Position numbers and translations under genes: made by a program. This document shows positions 52,099-61,555 of a DNA stretch of 64,000 nucleotides, one piece after another. Location of the stretch: positions 1 to 64,000 of the forward strand of contig JAJCXK010000041.1 in NCBI GenBank assembly GCA_029263475.1. The letters run 5' to 3'. This stretch comes from Candidatus Nitrosopumilus sp. Its GTDB lineage: Archaea > Thermoproteota > Nitrososphaeria > Nitrososphaerales > Nitrosopumilaceae. Numbering within the stretch: the first letter of the stretch is position 1; each line of letters begins with the position of its first letter. The notes under the pieces are model-generated. The model saw nothing but the letters and a program-made list of their open reading frames with translations. It made no database searches and was not told the origin of the DNA.

Positions 52099-53294
52099 GT
52101 TTTTGTTGACCTTTTCTTTTGTAATTTATTAGCTTCTGTTGACTGCATTCCCCATAATTCCACAAATCCCTTGGCCAGTCTTTGATCAAATGTCGATTCC
52201 ACTCCATAGGTTGCAATGTCATGACTGTATAGGGAATTACTGGATTTTCTTCCTACTACTCTTAGACTTCCCTTGTATATCTTTAGTTTCACCGTTCCGG
52301 AGACCTGTTTTTGTGAAGCCTCGATAAATCCATCAAGATCCGTTTTCAGTGGATCTTGCCAAAGTCCTGAATATACCAAATATGCCCATTCGTCATCAAT
52401 CATTGATTTGAACTTGTTTTCGTGTTTGGTGTGAACCATCTTTTCCAAGTCTGAATGGGCCTCAATCAGACATGTGGCTGCCGGAGTTTCATACACTTCG
52501 CGAGACTTTATTCCAACTACTCTGTCTTCAATGTGATCAACTATTCCAATGCCTGCATTACCTGCTTTTTTATTGATATACTCAATTAGTTTTAGCGGTT
52601 CCATAGACTTGCCGTCAACTCTGACGGGAATCCCTTTATCGAATTCGATTTCCAAGTAAGTTGGTTTATCGGGCAAATTTTTTGTTTTAATCCAAATGAA
52701 TGCGTCGTCAGGTGGTTCGTTAAATGGATCTTCTAATACCCCGCCTTCAATTGCACGTCCCCACAAATTTTGATCAATGCTAAATTTTTTTGCCACCGTA
52801 TCAATTATGATTCCGTGTTTTTTTGCAAATTTTAATTCGGTATCTCTGTCCAGATTTTTATCTCTAATCGGGGCTATGATTGGAAGATCCGATCCAGAAC
52901 GCAATGTGATGTCAAATCTCACTTGATCATTTCCTTTTCCAGAGCAGCCGTGCGCAAGTGATGTGACTTTTTCTTTTTTTGCAATCTCTAAAACCTTCTC
53001 TGCAATTAGCGGTCTAGCTAGTGCAGTTGCAAGACAATATTTTTTTTGATAAAGAGCATTTGCTTTTATTGATGGGAAAATGTAATCTTTGACAAACTCT
53101 TTTCTTGCGTCAATGTTGTAGTGCTTTTTCACTCCGAGCTTTTTTGCTTTTGCCGCAATTTTTTTCCAGTCCTCGCCCTGTCCGACGTCCACTGTGACCG
53201 TAATGACATCCATATCGTGTTCGTCCTGTAGATATTTTACAACAACGGATGTATCCAGCCCTCCTGAAAATGCAAGAATTCCTTTTTGAGTCAT
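52095..53294 (-). CDS. argG: Argininosuccinate synthase
   Basis: ArgG condenses citrulline and aspartate with ATP. The 399-residue protein has the P-loop-like GILAFSGGLDTSVVVKYL, TVDVGQGEDWKK, LAHGCSGKGNDQVRFD, and GIVDHIEDRVVGIKSREVYE. The gene heads the arginine block argG-lysW-argX-argC-argB-argD-lrp. No carbamoyltransferase or argininosuccinate lyase gene is present in the window. A TATA-like TTTTAAAC with a palindrome directly upstream marks its promoter. Confidence 0.95.
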   Translation of the reverse strand: MTQKGILAFSGGLDTSVVVKYLQDEHDMDVITVTVDVGQGEDWKKIAAKAKKLGVKKHYNIDARKEFVKDYIFPSIKANALYQKKYCLATALARPLIAEKVLEIAKKEKVTSLAHGCSGKGNDQVRFDITLRSGSDLPIIAPIRDKNLDRDTELKFAKKHGIIIDTVAKKFSIDQNLWGRAIEGGVLEDPFNEPPDDAFIWIKTKNLPDKPTYLEIEFDKGIPVRVDGKSMEPLKLIEYINKKAGNAGIGIVDHIEDRVVGIKSREVYETPAATCLIEAHSDLEKMVHTKHENKFKSMIDDEWAYLVYSGLWQDPLKTDLDGFIEASQKQVSGTVKLKIYKGSLRVVGRKSSNSLYSHDIATYGVESTFDQRLAKGFVELWGMQSTEANKLQKKRSTKT

Positions 53295-53350
53295 GAAACA
53301 TCTTTTCTGCCGTATTTTGGAATTTATCTTTTGTGATATGTTTAAAATGA

Positions 53351-53366
53351 ATTATTTTCAAATAAT
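53351..53366. promoter_or_regulatory. Palindrome next to the argG promoter
   Basis: ATTATTTTCAAATAAT has perfect 7-bp arms and a 2-nt centre. It abuts the upstream side of the argG TATA-like element (minus strand TTTTAAAC, about 53339-53347), the position of BRE and activator/repressor sites. A second short palindrome, TAGCTTGAGCTA (53374-53385), is close to the divergent transporter promoter. Confidence 0.5.
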
Positions 53367-53426
53367 CCCTGACTAGCTTGAGCTAAAATTCGATGATTAT
53401 TTAACCGCCAGATATAACGCTGTTTT

Positions 53427-54455
53427 ATGAAAACTCTGTCGGTGATTTTTGCTGGTATTGCTGGAGTCATCTTGGTGCTGGCTGTAGGCGTATCTTTGAA
53501 TTCATCAGACGTAACATATGAAAATAAACTTCGTATTGCATATTTTCCAAATATCGGTCATGCAATTCCTATTGTTGGTATGGAAAAAGGATTTTTTGAA
53601 ACAAGCATGGGAAATGAAACACGAATTGAAACTCGCGTTTTTGATAGTGGTCCACAAGCCATAGAATCTCTATTTGCAAATTCTGTTGATTTGGCATATG
53701 TTGGCCCTGGCCCTGCGATTAACGGATTCTTGAATTCTGAAAATCACAATGTGAAAATTCTGTCAGGAGCAGCAAGCGGTGGTGCGAGTTTCATTGTTCA
53801 TCCTGAGTCTGAAATTAATTCGGCATCTGATTTTGCAGGAAAAAAGATCGCCGCACCACAAATTGGTAACACTCAGGATGTTTCTTTGCGTCACTATCTT
53901 TCGGAAAACGGGTTAAAGTCAGCTGAAAAAGGTGGTTCTGTAATAGTTTACAATATCTCAAATCCTGATATCTATACGTTATTTGTTAAAGGGGATATCG
54001 ATGGCGCTTGGGTTGCTGAACCCTGGGCCACTATATTGGAAACTGAGTTAAATGGCAAACGATTGTTTCATGAAGAAGATCTGTGGCCAAATCAAGAATT
54101 TGCATCTGTTCTTCTAATTGCCAATGCAAACTATGTAGAAACAAATCCTGTACTAATTGCAAATCTGTTAGCCTCGCATAAAAACACCGCAGATTGGATC
54201 AATGAAAATCCTGTGGAAACTAGGAATATTTTTAATAATTTTTTGAATGCCCATTTGGGTCAATCTCTGTCTGATGATGTTGTAGATATTGCATTATCAA
54301 ATCTGATAATTACTGATGATCCTTTGCCTGACTCCATTCATTCATTTGCAGAAAAGGCAAATACATTGGGATATCTTGGAAGAAATGGATATGATTTGTC
54401 TGATATTTTTTATTACTTTGACAGAAACTCCACTGAAGGGGATGCTGTTACATGA
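53427..54455 (+). CDS. NitT/TauT-type ABC transporter substrate-binding protein
   Basis: The 342-residue protein has an N-terminal membrane anchor or signal (LSVIFAGIAGVILVLAVGV) and the SsuA/TauA-like binding domain: IAYFPNIGHAIPIVGMEKGFF, VDLAYVGPGPAINGFLNS, KKIAAPQIGNTQDVSLRHYL, and GAWVAEPWATILE. Related proteins bind aliphatic sulfonates, taurine, nitrate or pyrimidine precursors, but the ligand cannot be assigned here. TATTTAA about 27 nt upstream marks the promoter; ATPase and permease genes follow with 4-nt overlaps. Confidence 0.9.
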   Translation: MKTLSVIFAGIAGVILVLAVGVSLNSSDVTYENKLRIAYFPNIGHAIPIVGMEKGFFETSMGNETRIETRVFDSGPQAIESLFANSVDLAYVGPGPAINGFLNSENHNVKILSGAASGGASFIVHPESEINSASDFAGKKIAAPQIGNTQDVSLRHYLSENGLKSAEKGGSVIVYNISNPDIYTLFVKGDIDGAWVAEPWATILETELNGKRLFHEEDLWPNQEFASVLLIANANYVETNPVLIANLLASHKNTADWINENPVETRNIFNNFLNAHLGQSLSDDVVDIALSNLIITDDPLPDSIHSFAEKANTLGYLGRNGYDLSDIFYYFDRNSTEGDAVT

Positions 54456-55216
54456 CAAAGCTTGAGGCAAAAAATATTGTAAAGTATTTCAGTCATGATT
54501 CTCACAATCTAAAAGCACTTGGAGGTATTAATCTCAAGGTAGAGGCTGGGGACTTTGTATGCTTGGTGGGTCCTTCAGGTTGTGGAAAATCCACCTTTTT
54601 ACGCATTGTTGCTGGTCTAGAAAAGCCTGACGATGGACAAGTTCTGTTTGACGGCCGTAATGTTACTGAAACCGGTCCTGAGAGGATCATGGTGTTTCAG
54701 GAAGGGGCGTTGTTTCCGTGGCTTCGTGTTCAGGATAATGTGGAATTTGGATTGAAGATGGCTGGTATTCCAAAGGAAGAAAGAGCAAAAATATCATACA
54801 GGTATCTAGACATGATGCAATTGACCAAATTTGCAGATTCATATACTTATCAGCTTTCAACTGGAATGAAACAGCGTGTAGCTATAGCTCGGGCTCTTGT
54901 AATGGATCCTGACGTATTGTTAATGGACGAACCGTTTGCTGCCCTTGATGCACAGACTCGAGATTTACTATTGGTTGAAATGCAATTGATTTGGGAGAAA
55001 ACAAAAAAAACTATTTTGTTTGTCACTCACAGTGTTTCTGAAGCAGCAGTTCTTGGAACCAAGGTGGTTATTTTCAGTAATCGTCCGTCTGTAATCAAAA
55101 AAGAGGTTGACAATAATTTTCCACGACCTAGAATTTCTGAAGATGAATCACTACTAAAATTCCAACAAAACATCTTGGCAGAACTTAGACCCGAGGTAAA
55201 AAAAAGTAAGGAGTGA
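54452..55216 (+). CDS. NitT/TauT-type ABC transporter ATP-binding protein
   Basis: The ABC ATPase has 254 residues: Walker A GPSGCGKST, Q-loop VFQEGALFPW, signature LSTGMKQRVAIARAL (LSTGM rather than LSGGQ, a usual variant in this group), Walker B VLLMDEPFAALD and the H-loop VTHSV. It energises uptake by the neighbouring permease. Its ATG overlaps the substrate-binding protein gene and its stop overlaps the permease, so the three are one operon. Confidence 0.95.
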   Translation: MTKLEAKNIVKYFSHDSHNLKALGGINLKVEAGDFVCLVGPSGCGKSTFLRIVAGLEKPDDGQVLFDGRNVTETGPERIMVFQEGALFPWLRVQDNVEFGLKMAGIPKEERAKISYRYLDMMQLTKFADSYTYQLSTGMKQRVAIARALVMDPDVLLMDEPFAALDAQTRDLLLVEMQLIWEKTKKTILFVTHSVSEAAVLGTKVVIFSNRPSVIKKEVDNNFPRPRISEDESLLKFQQNILAELRPEVKKSKE

Positions 55217-55221
55217 TTGCA

Positions 55222-55980
55222 ATGGCGAAAAATTTCACACTGTATAGAATCGTATTTTATATTGGAATAGTTGCGGTTTGGCAAATAATTGCAATGGCTG
55301 GAGTATGGCCTGAGAATATTTTCCCATCTCCTTATGAGGTGGCCGAAGATTTAGCATACGGCGTAGCGGATGGCAGTTTACTATACGGGATAGCAACTAG
55401 CATGTGGAGGTTATCAATTGGATTGGCAATTGCGATTGCAGGTGGAATAGTTCTTGGAATATTCATGGCAAGAGTAGAGGCAATCAACCAAACTGTCGGT
55501 TCACTGGTTTTAGGATTGCAATCTATTCCTTCAATTGCTTGGGTCCCGTTAGCGATTCTTTGGTTTGGGTTGACTGATGGGGGAATTATCTTTGTAACTG
55601 CGATAGGTGCAATTTTTGCAGTTACCATCAATACCTATACCGGAGTCAAAAACATCGATCCTCACTTTATCGAGGCTGCGAGAAATATGGGTGCCAAGGG
55701 CAGTCAATTGATTACGGCAGTATTGATTCCTGCGGCATTCCCATACATGATTTCTGGCTTCAAGCAGGGCTGGGCCTTTGCATGGAGAGGAGTAATCGGT
55801 GCTGAAATACTGTTTTCATTCCTAGGATTGGGATTCCTGCTTAATGCTGGCCGTTCTCTTAATGACGTTTCACAAGTAATTGGAATCATGATTGTAATTA
55901 TGGGAATTGGTCTGGCTGTAGATGGGGTGGTCTTCACAAAATTGGAGCATAAGGTAATGTCTCGCTGGGGATTGAGATAG
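55222..55980 (+). CDS. NitT/TauT-type ABC transporter permease
   Basis: The permease has about 252 residues with six membrane helices. The characteristic EAA-type loop with EAARNMGAKGSQLITAVLIPA near residue 150 contacts the ATPase. ATG at 55222 is preferred over GTG at 55213 because AAGGAGTGAT (55206-55215) provides a Shine-Dalgarno-like sequence 7-9 nt upstream. The GTG would lie inside that motif and overlap the ATPase gene. Confidence 0.93.
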   Translation: MAKNFTLYRIVFYIGIVAVWQIIAMAGVWPENIFPSPYEVAEDLAYGVADGSLLYGIATSMWRLSIGLAIAIAGGIVLGIFMARVEAINQTVGSLVLGLQSIPSIAWVPLAILWFGLTDGGIIFVTAIGAIFAVTINTYTGVKNIDPHFIEAARNMGAKGSQLITAVLIPAAFPYMISGFKQGWAFAWRGVIGAEILFSFLGLGFLLNAGRSLNDVSQVIGIMIVIMGIGLAVDGVVFTKLEHKVMSRWGLR

Positions 55981-56040
55981 TTCTCGCAAGCATATTCAAC
56001 GTATCCAATTTTTGTCCTTTGACTTAGTGATTTCATTCTT

Positions 56041-57141
56041 CTATTTTTTTATCTTTAATGACACTACAAATGCGCATGTGATTATTGCAATTGCAAAATA
56101 CATTACCGCTACATAATCAAAAGCAAACGCAATAGCTCCTCCTATTATGGGTCCGATCACTGTAGCAATAGACAAGGTTGAACTAAAAATTCCAGTTGAC
56201 GTTGAACGCGGATTGTTTTCCATAAGATGAAAGTTTCCACCTATGAACAGAAATGCCCATGTTGCACCCACCAGTGACATAAACGGCATTGCCATCCACC
56301 ATTCTGTAACCATGGAAAGTCCTACAAAAACAAACGTTGTACATCCAATTCCAATTTTGAACTTTGTAATATTTGAAAGATGAATTTTGCTTGCCATCAC
56401 GTTCATCAAAATAAATGCAGTTAGCGTATTTGCAACGTATACAATTGAAATGTGATATAGATCCCCTCCCCACCTCTCCATTATCATTATTGGAAGTACT
56501 ATCCACACTGCCGCGGCTCCAATATGTCTGAGTAGTAATGACAAAAAGAGAAATTTGTTTTTTAAAATTACTTTTTTTATAGTTCCGGGCTGCGTTTCCC
56601 TCTCTTGTTTTGGATTTGGAAGTTTTATTGTAAAGATCAAACCTATGATAAATGACGCAGCACTGATCAGGAAAATTAGTTTCAAATCATTTGTTAATCC
56701 TGCCGCTGCAATTCCTGCCAACCATCCTAACGCGTGAAATGAAATTACGGTAGCTGCTCTTTTCTTGTCTATGTTTGCCTCATATGTGTAGGCAATCATT
56801 GCCGGAATCATTATTCCGCTTGCTACCCCTGCCAAAATTCTTACTATGAAAAACATGCTTAGGTCTTCTGCAAAGTAGTGTAGTCCAAACGCAATGGCAC
56901 ATCCTATGAAGCCAATTCTGATAAATTTGATCCTGGTTCCTTTCTTGTCTGAGTGTCTCCCAAAATACATTTCAGATAAAATTTGGGCAAAGCTAAATGA
57001 AGCTACTAAGAGTCCAATTTCAAAAATTGAATCTGTAACCCCGCTGGCAATTATGGGCATGAATACAAAGACTATGGAAATTCCAGCATGTTGAAAAAAG
57101 GTAGCACTACGAACTAAATTGTTGACATGAATCTTTTGCAT
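56041..57141 (-). CDS. Major facilitator superfamily transporter
   Basis: The 366-residue protein has 12 membrane helices, and the MFS motif appears as MYFGRHSDKKGTRIKFIRIG after helix 2. It is unrelated in detail to the MFS protein at 29-30 kb. Substrate unknown. It is convergent with the ABC permease and divergent from the methionine synthase gene, so it has its own promoter. Similar proteins in Thaumarchaea are often annotated as drug or sugar exporters without evidence. Confidence 0.83.
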   Translation of the reverse strand: MQKIHVNNLVRSATFFQHAGISIVFVFMPIIASGVTDSIFEIGLLVASFSFAQILSEMYFGRHSDKKGTRIKFIRIGFIGCAIAFGLHYFAEDLSMFFIVRILAGVASGIMIPAMIAYTYEANIDKKRAATVISFHALGWLAGIAAAGLTNDLKLIFLISAASFIIGLIFTIKLPNPKQERETQPGTIKKVILKNKFLFLSLLLRHIGAAAVWIVLPIMIMERWGGDLYHISIVYVANTLTAFILMNVMASKIHLSNITKFKIGIGCTTFVFVGLSMVTEWWMAMPFMSLVGATWAFLFIGGNFHLMENNPRSTSTGIFSSTLSIATVIGPIIGGAIAFAFDYVAVMYFAIAIITCAFVVSLKIKK

Positions 57142-57222
57142 AAATGTACATAAAATGAGTTTTTGCCTAATTTCAATATACGTGATAATACTACCTATTT
57201 TTACGGTTTTTTCTGAAAAGAG

Positions 57223-57247
57223 TTAAACTATTCAAGAATATCTTGAA
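57223..57247 (+). promoter_or_regulatory. metH (first part) promoter with 17-bp palindrome
   Basis: A TATA-like TTAAAC at 57223-57228 is followed directly by TTCAAGA-ATA-TCTTGAA (57231-57247), perfect 7-bp arms, whose right end is 7 nt before the TTG start. The palindrome sits between the TATA box and the initiation site, where a bound repressor would block transcription. Confidence 0.6.
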
Positions 57248-57253
57248 ATTGAA

Positions 57254-58216
57254 TTGGTAGAAAAAGAGCCTTTCCTTGATGCGATGAAAAATAGAGTGTT
57301 ACTTTTTGATGGTGCAATGGGTACTGAAATTCAACGACATGATCCACAACCTGAAGATTTTCCAAACAATCAAGATGGTTTTAATGACGGGCTAGTAGTT
57401 ACGCATCCTGATTGGATAAAACAAATTCATAGAAATTATTTGGATGCAGGTTCTGATTGTGTTGAAACCAACTCTTTTGGGTCAAACAAAATCAAACTGG
57501 ATGAATATGGTTTTGGTGATCAAACTGTTGAATTTAACAAAAATATTGCTACACTTGCATCTGATGTCTGCGCTGAATACACTGACAAACCTAGATACGT
57601 AATTGGCTCCATGGGTCCTACAGGATATCTTCCAAGCTCAAATGATCCTGATTTAGGACAAAAGCCCCTTGATGAAATTAGGACTGCGTTTGAGCTACAG
57701 GCCGAGGGATTAATTCTTGGCGGAGTGGATGCGCTGCTAATTGAAACTAGCCAGGACATCTTGGAAGTGAAATTGGTCATTGAGGCATGTCACATTGCCA
57801 TAGAAAAAACTGGTAAAAAAGTACCAATAATTGCAAATACCACTTTGGATCAATATGGAAAGATGCTACTTGGAACAAACATCCAGGCCGCATACACCAC
57901 TGTATCTGATATGGGGATTGATGTTTTTGGATTGAACTGTTCAACTGGACCTATTGAGATGACTCCTAGCGTCCAATGGTTAGATGAGCAAAATGAACAT
58001 AACGTACTGGTAGTTCCAAATGCTGGAATGCCTGAAAATGATGGTGGTCAAGCTGTATACAAGATGACTCCCAAAAATATGGGTGATGCGCTAGGTGATT
58101 TTCTTGATGAATACAAAAAAGTTAGAATTATTGGTGGCTGTTGTGGAACAAATCCTGAACATATCAAAGCCTTAAGGAAAGTAATTGATGAGAAAGCCAA
58201 CTCTATAGAGGGTTAA
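57254..58216 (+). CDS. metH: Methionine synthase, homocysteine-binding part (split MetH, N-terminal)
   Basis: The 320-residue protein is the homocysteine methyltransferase domain of cobalamin-dependent methionine synthase: LLFDGAMGTEIQRHD, DCVETNSFGSNK, GLNCSTGP and the zinc ligand pair VRIIGGCCGTNPEHI. In bacteria these functions are joined to the rest of MetH in one chain; here the other domains are encoded by the following gene, 32 bp downstream. The TTG start is set by the promoter spacing. A stand-alone betaine-type homocysteine methyltransferase is a less likely reading, because the partner gene is adjacent. Confidence 0.9.
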   Translation: MVEKEPFLDAMKNRVLLFDGAMGTEIQRHDPQPEDFPNNQDGFNDGLVVTHPDWIKQIHRNYLDAGSDCVETNSFGSNKIKLDEYGFGDQTVEFNKNIATLASDVCAEYTDKPRYVIGSMGPTGYLPSSNDPDLGQKPLDEIRTAFELQAEGLILGGVDALLIETSQDILEVKLVIEACHIAIEKTGKKVPIIANTTLDQYGKMLLGTNIQAAYTTVSDMGIDVFGLNCSTGPIEMTPSVQWLDEQNEHNVLVVPNAGMPENDGGQAVYKMTPKNMGDALGDFLDEYKKVRIIGGCCGTNPEHIKALRKVIDEKANSIEG

Positions 58217-58248
58217 GTATTTAGAAAAATGGGTGTGATTTAGTTACA

Positions 58249-60747
58249 TTGACAGTTCCTCGTGTTAGCTCTGCATTAAAAGCGGTTGATCTGAAGCAGG
58301 TTCCTGCACCTCTGATCATCGGAGAGAGAATTAACACTCAGGGGTCTCGGAAAGCAAAGAGTATGGTTCTTGATGATGATTATGATGGATTGGTTGACTT
58401 GGGAAGAATTCAATCTGAAGACGGGGCTCATTGCCTTGATGTTTGTGTTGCAACTACAGAGCGTGCAGACGAGCGTGAGTTCATGCTAAACCTAGTAAAA
58501 AGGCTGAGCCTGGAAATTGATGCGCCACTTGTAATTGATTCTACAGATCCTGAAGTCATTGAAGCATCTGTAACTCAAATTCCCGGTAGGCCTATAATCA
58601 ATTCGATAAACCTTGAAGGTGATGGAAGTAGGTTTGAAAAACTAGCTCCCATTATGGCAAAGTATGGGTTGCCCTCAATTGCCTTATGCATTGGTCCTGA
58701 AGGGATGGCTAAAACACCTCAACAAAAAGTTGACACTGCAGAACTACTCTATGAGACAGGAAAAAAATATGGGTTAAAAATAGAGCAATTCATCTTTGAT
58801 GTTCTTACATTTACTTTGGCAACCGGAGAAGATGAATTTCTTGACGCCGGAAAAAATACTCTGGAAGGAATTAAACTAGTCAAAGAAAAATTCCCTGACT
58901 CATTTACTACCTTGGGTTTGAGTAACATTAGCTTTGGTTTAGCACCTTATGCTAGAAAAATTATAAATTCCGTATTTTTGTATCATGCCGTAAAAATCGG
59001 TCTTGATTCTGCAATCGTTAACGCAAAGGAGATAATCCCTTATGGTGAAATTAGTGAAAAGGAGAAAAATCTTGCAGAAAATCTTATCTTTAACACTCAT
59101 CGTGACGCTCTGTCTGATTTGATTACGTACTTTGAGAATGCCAAAACCAAGAGTGGTACCGCTTCAAAAAAAGTAGATGTGGATCCCACGTGGCCTGCGG
59201 GAAAACGTGCAAACTTTAGAATTGTAAACAGGCTCAAGGATGGAATAAAAAATGATGTTGTCTCAGCAATTGCAGAAAAGATTGAAAGGCCTGATTTACT
59301 CAAAGACGCTGAAGGAATCTTGTCTATCAATGCTTCCAAAGAAATGACTCATGATGGTGCCATTAAGACACTCAATGGGGATTTGCTTCCTGCGATGAAA
59401 GAAGTAGGTGAAAAATTTGGTGCAGGTGAACTTATCCTTCCATTCGTTCTAAAATCTGCGGAATGCATGAAGGCTGCAGTTGGCGAATTGGAGAAATATT
59501 TAGTCAAAGAGGAAGGTACCGGCAAAGGCATTCTTGTTTTAGGTACTGTTTATGGCGATGTACATGACATTGGCAAGAATCTGGTGAAGACTATCTTTCA
59601 AAATAACGGATACACCGTTCATGATATGGGAAAACAGGTCCCATTGCAAAAATTCCTTGAAAAAATTGATGAGACAAAACCTGATGCGATAGGCTTGTCT
59701 GCGCTGTTGGTATCCACTTCCAAACAAATGAAATTCTTTGTAGAGCATGCAAGAAAAAATAATATGACTGTCCCTATTCTTTGCGGTGGCGCCGCAATTA
59801 ACAGTAATTACATTAATAGAATTGCAAAAGAAGGTGGGATATACGAACCAGGAGTGTTTTACTGCAACACCATGTTTGAAGGTCTGAAAACAATGGATGT
59901 TTTAATTTCAGATGAAAAACCAAAGCTTTTATCTGATTGGAAAGAAAAATTGGAAAACTGGAAAGACAAGTCTACTGCAGCAGTTGATCCAGATACAATT
60001 CCAAAGAGTAACGTAAAACCTGTCACTGCCCCTACTCCTAAAATAATTGGAAAACCTATCCGATTAAGATCAGATCAAATTAACATGTCTGAAGTTTGGA
60101 CTATGATTGATAAAAAATCCCTCTTCAAGCTGTCCTGGGGATTGCGAGGAAAGGCAGGAGCTGAATCTGAATCTGATCATGAACAACTGCTATCTGAATG
60201 GAAAGTACGAATCATTCGAGAAAAACTATTTGAGCCCGAGGTTGTTTACGGATATTTCAAGTGTCATAACAAAGACCGAAAGCTACTCGTAAATAATCCA
60301 AATGGGGATGACGTGGAATTGGAATTTCCACGCTCTACAAAACCAGAGCACTTGTGCTTGACTGATTATTTTGGAGATGATGATGTTGTAGCATTCCAAT
60401 CTGTAACTGTTGGCAACAAAGTGTCTGAAATTCTTGATCAATGGAATGAGGAAGACAAGTACACTGATGCGTATTATCTTCATGGATTGGCAGTAGAAGT
60501 GGCAGAAGCTTTGGCTGAATGGACTAATCAAAAAATAAAGTGCGAATTAAATCTGGAGAAAGGTGGTTTGAGATACAGCTGGGGATTTCCAAGTTGTCCT
60601 GATGTGGGACAGCATCATCTCGTATGGAAATTACTAAAGCCAGAACATTCTGGAATGACTCTAACTGAGTCTGGTCAGATAATTCCAGAACAATCCACAG
60701 CTGCAATAGTAATTCATCATCCTGATGCAAAATATTTTGTACTTTAG
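58249..60747 (+). CDS. metH: Methionine synthase, folate/cobalamin/activation part (split MetH, C-terminal)
   Basis: The 832-residue protein holds the remaining MetH modules in order: pterin-binding domain (PLIIGERINTQGSRKAK, residues about 20-280), cobalamin cap and binding domain (VYGDVHDIGKN with the DxHxxG cobalamin ligand near 445), and the reactivation domain (residues about 600-832, RYSWGFPSCPDVGQHH). It methylates homocysteine together with the upstream protein, using methyl-cobalamin and a methyl-tetrahydrofolate. Thaumarchaea make their own cobalamin, so use of MetH fits. The stop overlaps the MTHFR-like gene by 4 nt on the opposite strand. Confidence 0.93.
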   Translation: MTVPRVSSALKAVDLKQVPAPLIIGERINTQGSRKAKSMVLDDDYDGLVDLGRIQSEDGAHCLDVCVATTERADEREFMLNLVKRLSLEIDAPLVIDSTDPEVIEASVTQIPGRPIINSINLEGDGSRFEKLAPIMAKYGLPSIALCIGPEGMAKTPQQKVDTAELLYETGKKYGLKIEQFIFDVLTFTLATGEDEFLDAGKNTLEGIKLVKEKFPDSFTTLGLSNISFGLAPYARKIINSVFLYHAVKIGLDSAIVNAKEIIPYGEISEKEKNLAENLIFNTHRDALSDLITYFENAKTKSGTASKKVDVDPTWPAGKRANFRIVNRLKDGIKNDVVSAIAEKIERPDLLKDAEGILSINASKEMTHDGAIKTLNGDLLPAMKEVGEKFGAGELILPFVLKSAECMKAAVGELEKYLVKEEGTGKGILVLGTVYGDVHDIGKNLVKTIFQNNGYTVHDMGKQVPLQKFLEKIDETKPDAIGLSALLVSTSKQMKFFVEHARKNNMTVPILCGGAAINSNYINRIAKEGGIYEPGVFYCNTMFEGLKTMDVLISDEKPKLLSDWKEKLENWKDKSTAAVDPDTIPKSNVKPVTAPTPKIIGKPIRLRSDQINMSEVWTMIDKKSLFKLSWGLRGKAGAESESDHEQLLSEWKVRIIREKLFEPEVVYGYFKCHNKDRKLLVNNPNGDDVELEFPRSTKPEHLCLTDYFGDDDVVAFQSVTVGNKVSEILDQWNEEDKYTDAYYLHGLAVEVAEALAEWTNQKIKCELNLEKGGLRYSWGFPSCPDVGQHHLVWKLLKPEHSGMTLTESGQIIPEQSTAAIVIHHPDAKYFVL

Positions 60748-61481
60748 ATATTCAATTTTTCTAAGAATTTGTCCAGTCCGCCAAAATCATTTGGCGAAGT
60801 GAGTAGAACGTCTCCTGTAATTTCATGTGTTCTCTTTAACATCTCCTCAAACGCCTTACCGTATGATTCCAAATCCAAATCCAAAAATTTTGCAGATTTT
60901 TCATTCTTGGGTGACGGATACAAAAGAATCGGTATGATTGAAAATCCCTTGAGATTTTCAGATAAATCTTGAACTTGAGAAATATCTTGAATGACTTGGG
61001 TCATGAATCCTTTCGGGTTTGCATCCACTTTCCTTCTAATTTTTGAAAAATTGGGCTTGTTTGACATTGATAGGTACAAATCAATCTTTGAATCTACTCC
61101 ATGCTCTCTCAATCTTTTTACCGTCGAACTTGGAATTTGACCTGAATCCTCTTTTCCCGTCTTAGATTTGTCTCCCATCAGAATCAAAATTCCTGAAAAT
61201 CCTATGGAAATGCATTTGTCTACAAACTCTGAAATTTCTTGTTCTGTTTTGTCTCTGACTCTGAGACTAATGGTGATTGGAATATTTGGAATTTCTCTTC
61301 TGATGATTTTACCGACTTCTACGGGTGATGCTCTTTGAAATCCTAGGACGTTTTCAGTGATGTGTATTGCATCGCATTTATTTGAAATGATTTTTATCTT
61401 TTTGACGAATTTCTGAATAGATTCATTGATATCCACATCTGGTAAAATCTTGGGCGGATTAGCTTCGTACCTGATGGTCAT
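60744..61481 (-). CDS. Methylenetetrahydrofolate reductase-like protein
   Basis: The 245-residue protein resembles MetF: ITENVLGFQRASPVEVGKII, ISLRVRDKTEQEISEFVDKC, GFSGILILMGDKSKTGKEDS (FAD-binding type loop), and NPKGFMTQVIQDISQVQDL. MTHFR supplies methyl-tetrahydropterin for methionine synthase. It is shorter than bacterial MetF (about 290 residues), and convergent with the split MetH genes, so the methyl-supply and the methyl-using enzymes are physically linked. The exact pterin and electron donor are not known. Confidence 0.82.
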   Translation of the reverse strand: MTIRYEANPPKILPDVDINESIQKFVKKIKIISNKCDAIHITENVLGFQRASPVEVGKIIRREIPNIPITISLRVRDKTEQEISEFVDKCISIGFSGILILMGDKSKTGKEDSGQIPSSTVKRLREHGVDSKIDLYLSMSNKPNFSKIRRKVDANPKGFMTQVIQDISQVQDLSENLKGFSIIPILLYPSPKNEKSAKFLDLDLESYGKAFEEMLKRTHEITGDVLLTSPNDFGGLDKFLEKLNI

Positions 61482-61555
61482 GACTCAATTCCTTTTCTTC
61501 TCGGTTAAAACCTTTGAATGCCAAAACCAATATGGAATGATGGGGGATTGTTTGG

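Noticed and set aside
57142-57253. Cobalamin or SAM riboswitch before metH
   Set aside because: The gap is too short, the predicted transcript start lies close to the start codon, and no box-like conserved sequence is seen.
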